A DNA stretch of 64,000 nucleotides from Polyangium mundeleinium (GTDB taxonomy: Bacteria; Myxococcota_A; Polyangia; Polyangiales; Polyangiaceae): NCBI RefSeq assembly GCF_028369105.1, contig NZ_JAQNDO010000001.1, positions 5,796,501 to 5,860,500 of the forward strand. Reading direction: 5' to 3'. Position numbers and translations under genes: made by a program. Shown one piece after another: positions 8,024 through 16,266 of this stretch (position 1 is its first letter; every line of letters begins with the position of its first letter). Below the pieces are notes generated by a model. It saw only the letters and a program-made list of their open reading frames with translations. It was not told the DNA's origin and searched no databases.

Positions 8024-8866
8024 CTACGAAGATGAAGGAAGGTCGACGTCGACCACGATGCCGAGGGCCGTCCACTGCTGGAACCAGCGCCCGACGCTCG
8101 ACGCGACGTGATGCTGCTGCTCCTCGGGCAAGGGCTCGGCGAGGCGGCCCAGCGCGGGCACGAGCGGCACGCCCTCGGCGAGGAGGCCGAGCAACGTGAA
8201 GGCCTCGGGCTCGAGCTCCTCGAAGTGCGTGACGAGCTCGCGGTTGCGGTAGAGCGCGATGTGCGCGGGCGACGGGTTTTCCGGGACGATCGCCGGCTCG
8301 CCCGCGACGAGCCACGCCTTGCGGATGCGGTGCACGGGGTACGAGAACACGAGCCTTCGGACCGCGGGGTGCAGCACGATCCGCGCGCGCTCCCAGGCGT
8401 CCTCGGGCAAGCCTGCGAGCTTCTGCGGATCGAGCGGCGGCGCGTCGGCCCCGGCGCGCACGTCGAGCATCGCGATCTCATAACGCGCCATGTCCGCGGC
8501 GAACGTGCGTCGTGCGTCCGTCTCGAAGCCGGGCCAGGTCGCGGCGAAGCTCGGCACGTGCTCGATCATCTTGCGGAACGGGGCGTGCGCGGGGGGATGG
8601 GCGTCGAGGAAGTCGCGGCAGAAGGCGTCCATCTTCGGCTCGCCGAGCAGGCGCGCGAGGGCCGGAAAATCGTCGTTCAGGATCTCGCGGTGCCGGTACC
8701 AGAACTGGCGGCGGTAGATGTCGACCTGCGCGGCCGGCGTGAGGCGCGTGTTGCCTGTGACGAAGCGCGCGGCGGTCTCGGCGAGGGCCGGATCGTCGGG
8801 GACAGGCGTGCGGCCGGGGATCACGCTCGCGAGGAACGCTTGCACGGAGGCGAGATCATTTCGCAT
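8024..8866 (-). CDS. HvfC/BufC-like partner of MNIO enzyme (DUF2063 type)
   Basis: A 280-residue protein. The N-terminal ~100 residues match the helical putative-DNA-binding/DUF2063 region (VDIYRRQFWYRHREIL, DFPALARLLG), and the C-terminal part is the domain with HPAVRRL that presents the peptide substrate. In HvfABCD/bufferin clusters this protein partners the DUF692 (MNIO) iron enzyme and binds the precursor leader. Its ATG at 8866 overlaps the end of the DUF692 gene by 11 nt, the expected arrangement. No DoxX-like BufD/HvfD gene is visible nearby. Confidence 0.9.
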   Translation of the reverse strand: MRNDLASVQAFLASVIPGRTPVPDDPALAETAARFVTGNTRLTPAAQVDIYRRQFWYRHREILNDDFPALARLLGEPKMDAFCRDFLDAHPPAHAPFRKMIEHVPSFAATWPGFETDARRTFAADMARYEIAMLDVRAGADAPPLDPQKLAGLPEDAWERARIVLHPAVRRLVFSYPVHRIRKAWLVAGEPAIVPENPSPAHIALYRNRELVTHFEELEPEAFTLLGLLAEGVPLVPALGRLAEPLPEEQQHHVASSVGRWFQQWTALGIVVDVDLPSSS

Positions 8867-9709
8867 GGGACAGGGCCTCCTCGCGGACGACGCGCGCCCT
8901 CTCGGCCTCGGCGAGCAACGTGGCGAGCGGGGGGATGTCCTCGTCCCACTCGATCAGCGTGAGACGGGCCCGATGCGGTGGATCGCGCGTCGGTAGAGGT
9001 CCCACACCGGATCGATCACCGGTCCCGAGTGCGTGTCGATGATGTAGTCGCCGTAGTTCGTGTGGCCGGCGAGGTGGATCTGCACGACGCGCTCGGCCGG
9101 GATGGCGTCGACGTACGCGTTCGGGTCGAACCCGTGGTTCTGCGACGAGACGTAGATGTTGTTGACGTCGAGCAGGACGCCGCAGTTCGCCTCCTCGACG
9201 ACGGCCCTGAAAAAATCCCACTCCGTCATCTCGCTCGACGTGTACGTCAGGTAGCTCGACACGTTCTCCAGCGCGAGCGGCACTTCCAGCGTGTCCTGCA
9301 CGATGCGGGCGCGGGCGGCCACGTGGCGGACGACGTCCGCGGTGTAGGGCAGGGGCAGAAGATCGTGGGTGTTCACGGTCGCGATGCCGGTCCAGCAGAG
9401 GTGGTCGCTCAGCCAGGGGGACTTCGTCCGGCGGAGCAGGGCGCGCAGGCTCTTCAGGAAGTCGAAGTCGAGCGGGGTCGTGCCGCCGATCGAGAGCGAG
9501 ACGCCGTGCTGGATCACGGGGTAGTTCGCGAGGGCGCGGTCGAGGTTCGCGAGAGGCACGCCGCCGGGCACGAGGAAGTTCTCGCTGATGATCTCGAGCC
9601 AATCGACCTTGGGGCGGGTCTCGAAGATCTCCTCGTAGTGCGGCAGGCGCAGGCCCACGCCGATCCCGAGGTCGGGGAGGCCGAGGCGCATGCGGTCGGG
9701 TGCGGTCAT
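8856..9709 (-). CDS. MNIO (DUF692) RiPP maturase, HvfB/BufB-like; single-base frameshift
   Basis: MNIO enzymes use a non-haem multinuclear iron centre to rearrange cysteines of a precursor peptide. The frame from the ATG at 9709 (preceded by GGAG) reads LGIGVGLRLPHYEEI, VDWLEIISENF, SIGGTTPLD, SPWLSDHLCW, LALENVSSYL, LLDVNNIYVSS and IHLAGHT, all family-typical and rich in metal-ligand His/Asp/Glu. It then hits TGA at 8954, while the missing C-terminus (LIEWDEDIPPLATLLAEAE to a stop at 8856) continues in the next frame. Adding one base near 8961 restores GPVSTLIEWD and gives 284 residues, the normal length. Either a sequencing error or a recent inactivating deletion explains this. It lies between the precursor and the HvfC/BufC-like gene. 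Confidence 0.9.
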
Positions 9710-9738
9710 CGCGGTTCTCCGGGGAAGTGGTGTAAAAA

Positions 9739-9783
9739 CGAAGGGCCGCGCGCGCCACCCGAGGTGGAAGCGGCGGCCCTTCG
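9739..9783 (-). terminator. Intrinsic terminator/attenuator after RiPP precursor
   Basis: On the minus strand an 11-bp stem (CGAAGGGCCGC pairing with GCGGCCCTTCG) is followed at once by a TTTTTA tract. It lies between the precursor stop (9813) and the DUF692 start (9709). A partial terminator here would let the peptide be made in excess over the modifying enzymes. The T-run after a GC-rich hairpin is the clearest intrinsic terminator in this window. Confidence 0.8.
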
Positions 9784-9812
9784 AGTTCGAGCGGCGCGGG
9801 GGGCCGCTCGAA

Positions 9813-10067
9813 TCACTTCGGCGCGTCGGCCGGCGCGGCGCCGTCGGCCGGCGCGGCTTCCTTCGACCCGCTGCACTTGCCGCCGGAGCACTTGTGCTCG
9901 CCGCCGGCCTCGCCGCCCTTGGCGCCGCTGCACTTGGCCTCGGTGCCGGCCTCGGCGCCCGCCTTGCTGTCGGCGTTCTCGGGCTGCGCCTGGCTGCCGC
10001 CACACGCCGCGAGGCCCGCGATCATCCCGCCCACCGCAAGCGTCGCCATCATCTTGTTCATGCTCAT
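9813..10067 (-). CDS. Cys-rich lipoprotein-type RiPP precursor (HvfA/BufA-like)
   Basis: An 84-residue peptide from the ATG at 10067, with GGAG 8 nt upstream. Residues 1-21 form a hydrophobic signal ending in the lipobox GLAAC, so signal-peptidase II cleavage at Cys22 is predicted. The mature region is Ala/Glu/Gly-rich and holds three KCSG motifs (EAKCSG, EHKCSG, GGKCSG), then an Ala/Pro/Asp-rich tail. The spaced Lys-Cys-(Ser)-Gly pattern and the DUF692 and HvfC/BufC-like genes directly downstream identify it as a MNIO substrate; relatives have Glu-Gly-Lys-Cys-Gly repeats whose cysteines become oxazolone/thioamide groups that bind copper. A lipid anchor would place the modified peptide on the membrane. 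Modification itself is inferred from context. Confidence 0.85.
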   Translation of the reverse strand: MSMNKMMATLAVGGMIAGLAACGGSQAQPENADSKAGAEAGTEAKCSGAKGGEAGGEHKCSGGKCSGSKEAAPADGAAPADAPK

Positions 10068-10263
10068 GGTCAATCTCCGTTCCAAGCGTGTCTTTTTCGT
10101 GGCCGTCACCCCGGGGAAGTCGCGACTTCGAGCGCTTCGTGCGAAACCTCCCCCCGCCATGATCGTCTCCCCCCGGGGTGCCGGGGACTCCCCCCTACGT
10201 GCGTGCCCCTCGTCCGGATCCGGATTGCCGAGCAGCGCGCGCGGGGCCCATGGTGGTAGCCCG

Positions 10264-11298
10264 ATGCGAAGGGACGAGGCAAGGAAAAGCGCCGGCCGGC
10301 GAGGGCCGAAGCCTGCTCGCGCCGCGGCGCTCGTCGTTTTCGGCGTGATTGGCGCTTCGGGATGCGTTGCGTCGCGGTTCGACGCGCGATTCTTGCCGGC
10401 CGACGACGTCGCGCGTGAGCTCGAGTCCATGACGCCGGGGCTCGGCGCCGAGACGCGCGCGACATTTCGAGACGTGCTCGCGACGACCCTCGCGGAGGAC
10501 GCTTACACCTGCGCGCCGTCGCCGCGGGAGGTCTTTTTCGGCGACGTGGAGGAAGGCGAGCGCACGATTCGTGGGTCGATGCCGCATTATCGGTTCTTTT
10601 TTGGACCGATGCATTATCAGGTGCGGCGGGTGGGGGCGCGCGGCGGTGCGCCGGGGCGCTGGGAGGTGTCCGCGCGGTTCGCGGTGGTGCTGCCGCGGGA
10701 GGGCGGGACGCTGGAGCTCGCGGATTGCGACGGGAAAGAACGGTACGAGGGGGAGGTCGTGTGCCGGGGCGTTCCGTTTTCTCGATCGAACGCGACGGAG
10801 GCGTGTCCGGCCTCGGGGGAATTTCGGGTGGCGGGGACGCGTCGCAACATGGAGGCGCTGCTCGCGCGCTGGTCCGAGGAGGCCGAGCAGTACTGGAATC
10901 GGGACGCCGAGCGCTACGGATTGCCGGTGCGATACGATTTCACGTTTCTGCCGCACGACCAGGCTGCGCGGGAAGGCGTGCCGGTGGATCTCACGTTGCC
11001 GCTCTCGACGACGTGCGGGCGGACGCCGTATTTCTGGTCGTTGCGGAGCGGCTGGTCCCTCCCGGTGATCGCGCACGAGGCGGGGCATTTGCTCGGGCTC
11101 GTGGACGAGTACGAGGCGCTCTCGGGGATCGTGCCGTTCTACCCGAAGAAGCCGTTCCCCGGCGCGCAGACGAGCCGGATGGGTTTGTCGATGAAGGAAG
11201 ACACGATCCTCTATCCGATGCACCACTGGATCGTGGTCCGACGTTACCTCTGTCCGGAGCCCTCGGGCCGCGACCCGTGGGGGCATGCATTCCAATGA
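10264..11298 (+). CDS. Secreted zinc-metallopeptidase-like lipoprotein
   Basis: The protein has 344 residues from the ATG at 10264. A hydrophobic segment ends in a lipobox-like ASGC. The C-terminal half holds the zinc motif HEAGHLLGLVDEYE (His271-Glu272...His275, then Gly and Asp), an HExxHxxGxxD site like that of metzincin-type or similar peptidases, with a downstream Met-containing segment (SRMGLSMKED). The central region has a few cysteines. An unrelated upstream extension of the frame runs through the divergent precursor promoter and is rejected. The stop overlaps the ATG of the FGE-like gene, suggesting an operon of secreted proteins. The substrate is unknown. Confidence 0.78.
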   Translation: MRRDEARKSAGRRGPKPARAAALVVFGVIGASGCVASRFDARFLPADDVARELESMTPGLGAETRATFRDVLATTLAEDAYTCAPSPREVFFGDVEEGERTIRGSMPHYRFFFGPMHYQVRRVGARGGAPGRWEVSARFAVVLPREGGTLELADCDGKERYEGEVVCRGVPFSRSNATEACPASGEFRVAGTRRNMEALLARWSEEAEQYWNRDAERYGLPVRYDFTFLPHDQAAREGVPVDLTLPLSTTCGRTPYFWSLRSGWSLPVIAHEAGHLLGLVDEYEALSGIVPFYPKKPFPGAQTSRMGLSMKEDTILYPMHHWIVVRRYLCPEPSGRDPWGHAFQ

Positions 11299-12266
11299 AG
11301 TCTCTGGCCCGAATGATCCTGCTCGGATCCATGTTCCTGACGGCGTGCGACGACGCCAAGCCGGAAACCGAGCCCGCGCCCGCCGCCTCCTCCGCGTCCG
11401 CGTCCGCCCCCGATCCCACCGCCGCCTCCGCGTCCGCGTCCGCGTCCGCCTCCGCCTCCGCGCCCGTGGCGCTTCCCGAGCAGCCCGACGATTTTGCGCT
11501 CGTCGAGCCGGCGACGCCCACGTGTCCGCCGGAAATGGTGCGCGTGAAAAAGAGTTATTGCGTCGATCGCTACGAGGCGAGCCTCGTCGACACGGAGACG
11601 GGGCAGGACCTCTCGCCTTATTACGTGCCATCCCGCAAGCAGGCGCTCTCGATCCAGAAACTATGGGAGCAGGAGCGCCTCGCCGTGGGGCCCGCCGAGG
11701 CGAGGGAGATGGCGCTGCCGCCGCTGCCGCCCTGGCAATCGCAGCGCAACTTCGAGCCGAAGGCGGTCTCGAAGAAAAGCCGGATTCCCCAGGGCTACCT
11801 CACGGGGCCGCTCGCCGCTCTCGCTTGCAAGAATGCGGGCAAGCGGCTTTGCTCGCTCTCGGAGTGGCAGACGGCTTGCCGGGGCGAGGACGACCGCAAC
11901 TTTCCTTATGGCGACACGTACGAGCAGAGCAAGTGCAACATCTTTCGCGAGGCGCATCCCGCGGGGCTGCTCCACGGCAATCCGAGCATCGGTCACAGCG
12001 ATCCGCGGCTCAACACGGTGAAGGCAGGGGACAAGCCGCTCCTCCGCCGCACGGGCGAGACGCGGGCCTGCACGAGCCGGTGGGAGGGCGACGGCATCGC
12101 CGACATGGTCGGCAACATCGACGAGTGGATCGACGACCCGGAGGGGACCTTCGTCGGTGGGTTTTACGCGCGATCGAAGAAGGACGGTTGCGCCTCCATG
12201 GTGCGAGCGCACCCGTTCGATTATTTCGACTATTCGACCGGGGTTCGATGTTGCAAGGATCTTTAG
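11295..12266 (+). CDS. FGE-sulfatase (SUMF1-like) domain lipoprotein
   Basis: A 323-residue protein. The signal ends in the lipobox LTAC, and an Ala-Ser low-complexity linker (about residues 30-55, encoded by repeated GCGTCC) leads to a formylglycine-generating-enzyme fold. Visible blocks are MVRVKKSYCVDRYEASLVD, AGKRLCSLSEWQTACRG, DMVGNIDEWIDD and the C-terminal TGVRCCKD. FGE-fold proteins oxidise a sulfatase Cys, or serve as non-catalytic or iron-dependent oxidase domains in other pathways. No sulfatase gene is present, so the family fold is firm and the reaction is not. The start overlaps the previous stop by 4 nt. Confidence 0.85.
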   Translation: MKSLARMILLGSMFLTACDDAKPETEPAPAASSASASAPDPTAASASASASASASAPVALPEQPDDFALVEPATPTCPPEMVRVKKSYCVDRYEASLVDTETGQDLSPYYVPSRKQALSIQKLWEQERLAVGPAEAREMALPPLPPWQSQRNFEPKAVSKKSRIPQGYLTGPLAALACKNAGKRLCSLSEWQTACRGEDDRNFPYGDTYEQSKCNIFREAHPAGLLHGNPSIGHSDPRLNTVKAGDKPLLRRTGETRACTSRWEGDGIADMVGNIDEWIDDPEGTFVGGFYARSKKDGCASMVRAHPFDYFDYSTGVRCCKDL

Positions 12267-12279
12267 CGCGGGAGCTTTC

Positions 12280-13404
12280 ATGACGAACGGGATGGGAATG
12301 GCGGCGCTCGCCGTGGCGTTGGTCGGTGCCGGCTGCGGGGCGCGGACGGAGCTGTCGGAGAGCAAGCGGAGCGAGGATGTTTGCGCGTCCGTGGGGCAGG
12401 CGTGCCGCACGTCGGCGGCGTGTTGCGGCGGCGGGTCATGCAATGCGGGCGTCTGCGAGGCCCCGCTTTGCAAGGGCGGCGAGGCGCCGGTGGTCCTCGC
12501 CAGCGAGGCCGAGCGGCTCTCGGGCGTGCTCGCCGACGGCGATCACGTGTATTTCACCCATTATGGCGCCGGGGGCGCGGTGCTGCGCGTGCCGAAGGCC
12601 GGCGGGGCGATCGAGACGGTGGTTCCGGCGTCGAGCTGGACCGAGTCCCTCGTCGCGGACGCTGATTCGCTTTATTACCTCGACAGCGACCAGGTCAAAC
12701 GCGCCTCGAAGGACGGGAGCGGCGCGAGCCTGCTCGCGGCCGACCAGGTGGGATCGATGTCGATCGCGGTGGACGCGTCGTTCGTGTACTGGATCGATCC
12801 GGTCGATCAAGCCGTGCGGCGGGTCTCGAAGGCCGGCGGCACGCCTCAAACCCTGGTCAAGGACGAGGATCTCACGCCGGACATGGTGCCGCGTATGATC
12901 GCGGACGATACCACGCTCTACTGGTCGGCCACCGGGGCCTGGTTGATCCCGGGCTTTCACGCGACGCCGAAGGAGGGCGGCGAGCTCCTCCTCCTCGATG
13001 GTGCGCCCAGCACGCATTTCGTCGCCGATTCAATGTTTCTCTTCTGGATTGATCAGGAACATTACGTGGGGGACGCGACCCCCGCTCGCCTGGTGCGCTC
13101 CCGGAAGGACGGGAGCGAGGCGAAGACCCTCACGGACTGGACCTCCGACTACCCCAGTGATCTCGCGGCCGGAATGGCGCAGGACGAGAATTACCTGTAC
13201 TGGGCCAACGGGCAGGCGCGAATCATGAACCGCATCCCCAAGACCGGGGGCGAGCCGGTGGAAATCTTCTCCTCGCCGGACCCCATCCACCAGTTCGCGG
13301 TCGATACGTCCTGTCTGTATTACGTGGCCGTGCGGGTTTCGCACGAGACCGGCGAGACGACGAGCAGCTTGCTGCGTGCGCCGCGGTTTCTGCCGGGGGA
13401 GTGA
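12280..13404 (+). CDS. Beta-propeller lipoprotein
   Basis: A 374-residue secreted protein from the ATG at 12280 (GGGAG just upstream). The lipobox is VGAGC. A short Cys-rich segment (residues ~35-65: CASVGQACRTSAACC, CNAGVC) precedes repeated blades of the form VYFTHYGAGG...VLRVPKAGG, LYYLDSDQVKRASKDG, VYWIDPVDQAVRRVSKAGG and LYWANGQARIMNRIPKTGG. These ~45-residue DxxxLYW...I.RVPKxGG repeats are typical of six-bladed DUF5050-like propellers frequent in myxobacteria. It is probably a surface binding or scaffold protein; the ligand is unknown. It follows the FGE-like gene by 13 nt. Confidence 0.8.
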   Translation: MTNGMGMAALAVALVGAGCGARTELSESKRSEDVCASVGQACRTSAACCGGGSCNAGVCEAPLCKGGEAPVVLASEAERLSGVLADGDHVYFTHYGAGGAVLRVPKAGGAIETVVPASSWTESLVADADSLYYLDSDQVKRASKDGSGASLLAADQVGSMSIAVDASFVYWIDPVDQAVRRVSKAGGTPQTLVKDEDLTPDMVPRMIADDTTLYWSATGAWLIPGFHATPKEGGELLLLDGAPSTHFVADSMFLFWIDQEHYVGDATPARLVRSRKDGSEAKTLTDWTSDYPSDLAAGMAQDENYLYWANGQARIMNRIPKTGGEPVEIFSSPDPIHQFAVDTSCLYYVAVRVSHETGETTSSLLRAPRFLPGE

Positions 13405-13472
13405 GGCGCCGCGGGGCGTGGACGTCGCTTTCTTGCACGCGTTTCGGCGCGGCCCGTAATGTGCCGCGCATC

Positions 13473-15245
13473 ATGCGTAGGTACACATTCCTTTTCGGGC
13501 TCGCGCTCGTCGCGTGCTCCCAGGGGGATCCAGCTGCATCCTCGGGAAAACCCGATTGCACGGTTGATCCTGGCGACGGCGTCACGCCCGTGCGCGAGGA
13601 GCCCGAGGACGAACTCACCCCGCTCCGTTTGCTCCGACGCGCCAGCATTGCCCTGCTCGGCGTGCCCCCGACCGACGAACGAATGCAAGAGCTCCTCGCG
13701 CAGGCGACGCCCGAGGCGCAGTTCGCGTACGTCGACGACTTCATCGACGAGGCGCTCGAAGACCCGCGGTTTTACGACATCACCTTCGAGCACGCGCGCA
13801 GGTGGTTCAACCTCCCGCTGATCCCGCGCACGGCCGACGCGCCCGAGTACGGGGCCAAGCAGCAACGCGTGCTGACGGCGTGCAAAGCGGGCACGGCGAA
13901 CGAGGGCGCGCTTCACTATTTCCGCGACGTTGCCTCCGCGGACGTGAACTGCGCCGCCGGGGCCGCGAAGACCACGGTCGAGCCCTGGTGGGCGCCGGGG
14001 ACTTCGGTGACGCTCGTCGGGAGCGCGGCGAACACCACGAATACCGGCCAGATCAAGCCGAACGGCGCGCCGGTCGACATCGAATGCAATCAGCGGGCGG
14101 AGGGTACGTGCGGATGCGGCAAGAATGCCGTGAGCTGCTGGTACGATCCCGGCACCTACCCCGGCTGGGCCGCGTTCCTCGCGACCAACCCGGACGGCCA
14201 GCGGCGCCTGCTCGCCGAGGAGCCGGCGCGCCTGTTCGCGCACCTCGTCTGGCACAATCGACCCGCGACCGATCTCATCCTCTCGGACACCTCCGTCGGC
14301 CCGAACGAGGTCCAGGCGGCCCACATCAACCAATCCCTCGCCGGCGGCGCGCTCGACGTGCTCACCGACGAGAGCTGGTGGAACCCGGCGAGTTTTGCCG
14401 GCGCGGCCGTGGATCCGCATCACGAAGCGAACGATCCGAAGGCGTGGCGCGAGTATGCGATCTCCGCGCGAAACGCGTTTTTCCTGAAGGAGCGCGATTA
14501 CACGTTCGATCCGCGCAAGGATCCGGGCATGTCAAAGGGATTTCCCTCGGCCGGCATGCTCACGTCGCTCGGCTTCCTCGACACGTATCCGCGTGAGCGC
14601 CTGCGCGCGGCGCGCGCGCTCGAGACCCTCGCTTGCGAGCAGCTCTTGCCGCCGGGCGGGGACGTCGCGTTCAACCCCTACGAGACCGATCCCGGCCGCG
14701 AAGGGCCCTGCCAGCATTGCCACGCGCGGATCGACACCGCGGCGGCGCATTTCAAGCGGTACGCGAAGGCCGACCACGCGTTCGAGGGATGGGGCGCGCA
14801 GTACTACATGCCCGGCGTGGGCAAATGGCAATGGGATCCCGCGTGGCGCACGGGCGCATGGCCGTACGGCAGCGAGCCGTTCGCGCAATGGAACAAGTGG
14901 TACCTGCCGGGCTCGCTCCTCACGCCCGTCACCGAGGAGGAGGCGAACGCCAATCCTTACGCGTTGTTCCTCGATTTCCTGCCGCCGGAGCTCACCCTGC
15001 TCGGGCAGACGAGCGACGGGACCGTGGGGCCGCTCGGGTTCGCGAAGCTCATCGTGGCCGCGGGGTCCTTCGACCGGTGCGTCGTGCGCCGCGTGCACGA
15101 GCGTGTCCTCGGGCGCGACATCGATCCGGTGACGGAGAACGGGTATCTCGAGACGCTCACCGCCTCGTTCGTGTCGAAGGGCCGGCTCGTGCGACCCTTC
15201 ATCAAGTCCCTGACGCAGTCCACGTCGTTCCGCAGGGGGCAATGA
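13473..15245 (+). CDS. Large lipoprotein with one c-type haem motif, DUF1549/DUF1588-like
   Basis: A 590-residue protein from the ATG at 13473 with lipobox LVAC. The N-terminal third has the LRLLRRASIALLGVPPTDERM block and EDPRFYDITFEHARRWF, typical of the DUF1549/DUF1592-group proteins that are encoded next to DUF1501 in planctomycetes and myxobacteria. A single CQHCH motif (Cys413, Cys416, His417) predicts one covalent haem c. The C-terminus resembles the KGRLVRPFIKSLTQSTSFR tail of DUF1585-type domains. These proteins are outside the cytoplasm and poorly characterised. It is followed 1 nt later by the smaller cytochrome gene and then DUF1501, with the same direction and tight spacing, so they form one operon. 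Confidence 0.78.
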   Translation: MRRYTFLFGLALVACSQGDPAASSGKPDCTVDPGDGVTPVREEPEDELTPLRLLRRASIALLGVPPTDERMQELLAQATPEAQFAYVDDFIDEALEDPRFYDITFEHARRWFNLPLIPRTADAPEYGAKQQRVLTACKAGTANEGALHYFRDVASADVNCAAGAAKTTVEPWWAPGTSVTLVGSAANTTNTGQIKPNGAPVDIECNQRAEGTCGCGKNAVSCWYDPGTYPGWAAFLATNPDGQRRLLAEEPARLFAHLVWHNRPATDLILSDTSVGPNEVQAAHINQSLAGGALDVLTDESWWNPASFAGAAVDPHHEANDPKAWREYAISARNAFFLKERDYTFDPRKDPGMSKGFPSAGMLTSLGFLDTYPRERLRAARALETLACEQLLPPGGDVAFNPYETDPGREGPCQHCHARIDTAAAHFKRYAKADHAFEGWGAQYYMPGVGKWQWDPAWRTGAWPYGSEPFAQWNKWYLPGSLLTPVTEEEANANPYALFLDFLPPELTLLGQTSDGTVGPLGFAKLIVAAGSFDRCVVRRVHERVLGRDIDPVTENGYLETLTASFVSKGRLVRPFIKSLTQSTSFRRGQ

Positions 15246-15246
15246 C

Positions 15247-16257
15247 ATGCGAAAACGAATCCTGTTCAAGATCGTCGCCCCCTTCGTCGTGGCCCTCGGG
15301 GCCGCGAGCTGCGAAGGGGACGAAAGCAATCCCTGCGGCGGGCCGACGCCCGAGGAGCGGGCGCGAAACCAGGCGGTGTTCGACGCGCTCGCCCCGTCCT
15401 GCCAGGGATGCCATGTCACGGGGGCGCGCGGGTATTTCGCTTCGATCGAGGCCTTCGAATCCCTCGTCGTCTACAACCCCGTGGAGGTCGTCCCCGGCAA
15501 ACCCGACGAGAGCGAGCTCATTCGCCTCCTCGAAGGGAAGGGGACCCGCGCGTTCAAGCAAATGCCCATCGCGGGGCCGCCGTTCGCCGAGATCGCGGCG
15601 AGCGGATCCACGAAGATGACCATGGCCCAGATCCGCGCGTGGGTGACGAACCTCGAATCGCGCTCTGCCGATCCGTTGCCGTCCCTCGAGGCCCGCCGCA
15701 TCACCCGGCTCTCCGCCGAGGACGTCGGGCGCGCGCTCTACCAGCAGCTCGGCCTGTCGGACGACGATTTTTACGTGGCCGCGTCGAGCTACGACATCCC
15801 GCACAAGACGAGCCAGAACGACGACACGTATCCCTTCACGTCGCCGGATTCGGTCCCGGGGCCTTATGAAAACCTGCCCGTCGAGCGGTTCGCCGCGCTC
15901 GGGGGCGGCTCGGCGCCGAACCAGCTCAAGGCCGATGGCTCCGTCTCCCCGAGCTTCCTCGGCGTGATCACGCAGGTCTCGCAGCGCTGGTGCGCGCTCG
16001 CGCTCGACAAGACGGGCAATACGGCGCTCCTCCCCGCCGGCGCCTCGGTCCAGACGGGCAGCGCCGACGCGGCGAGCGTGAAGGCCGTCGTCCGCGCCTG
16101 GTACCTGCATTTCCACGCCGTGGACGCGACCGACGCGGACGTCGATCGCGTGTTCTCCACGGTGTTCGTCCCCCTCGAAATGGAGAAGGACGCGCGGAGC
16201 GCCTACATCGGCACGTGCTCCTATTTCATTCGCCACCCCGACTGGATCTTCTACTGA
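15247..16257 (+). CDS. c-type cytochrome-like lipoprotein
   Basis: A 336-residue protein with a hydrophobic leader ending in AASC (lipobox) and one haem-attachment motif CQGCH (Cys52, Cys55, His56) close to the N-terminus, in a stretch resembling mono-haem planctomycete-type cytochrome domains (VFDALAPSCQGCHVTG, then PGKPDESELIRLL). The remaining ~230 residues match no family I recognise but include a second block about RRITRLSAEDVGRALYQQL that resembles its neighbour's DUF1592-like segment. It probably partners the 590-residue protein and the DUF1501 protein in one secreted complex or pathway. Confidence 0.75.
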   Translation: MRKRILFKIVAPFVVALGAASCEGDESNPCGGPTPEERARNQAVFDALAPSCQGCHVTGARGYFASIEAFESLVVYNPVEVVPGKPDESELIRLLEGKGTRAFKQMPIAGPPFAEIAASGSTKMTMAQIRAWVTNLESRSADPLPSLEARRITRLSAEDVGRALYQQLGLSDDDFYVAASSYDIPHKTSQNDDTYPFTSPDSVPGPYENLPVERFAALGGGSAPNQLKADGSVSPSFLGVITQVSQRWCALALDKTGNTALLPAGASVQTGSADAASVKAVVRAWYLHFHAVDATDADVDRVFSTVFVPLEMEKDARSAYIGTCSYFIRHPDWIFY

Positions 16258-16266
16258 GAGGCCCCG

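Noticed and set aside
8954-10003. DUF692 frame extended upstream to 10003
   Set aside because: The extension overlaps the precursor gene on the same strand in another frame; the ATG at 9709 has an RBS and matches the family N-terminus.
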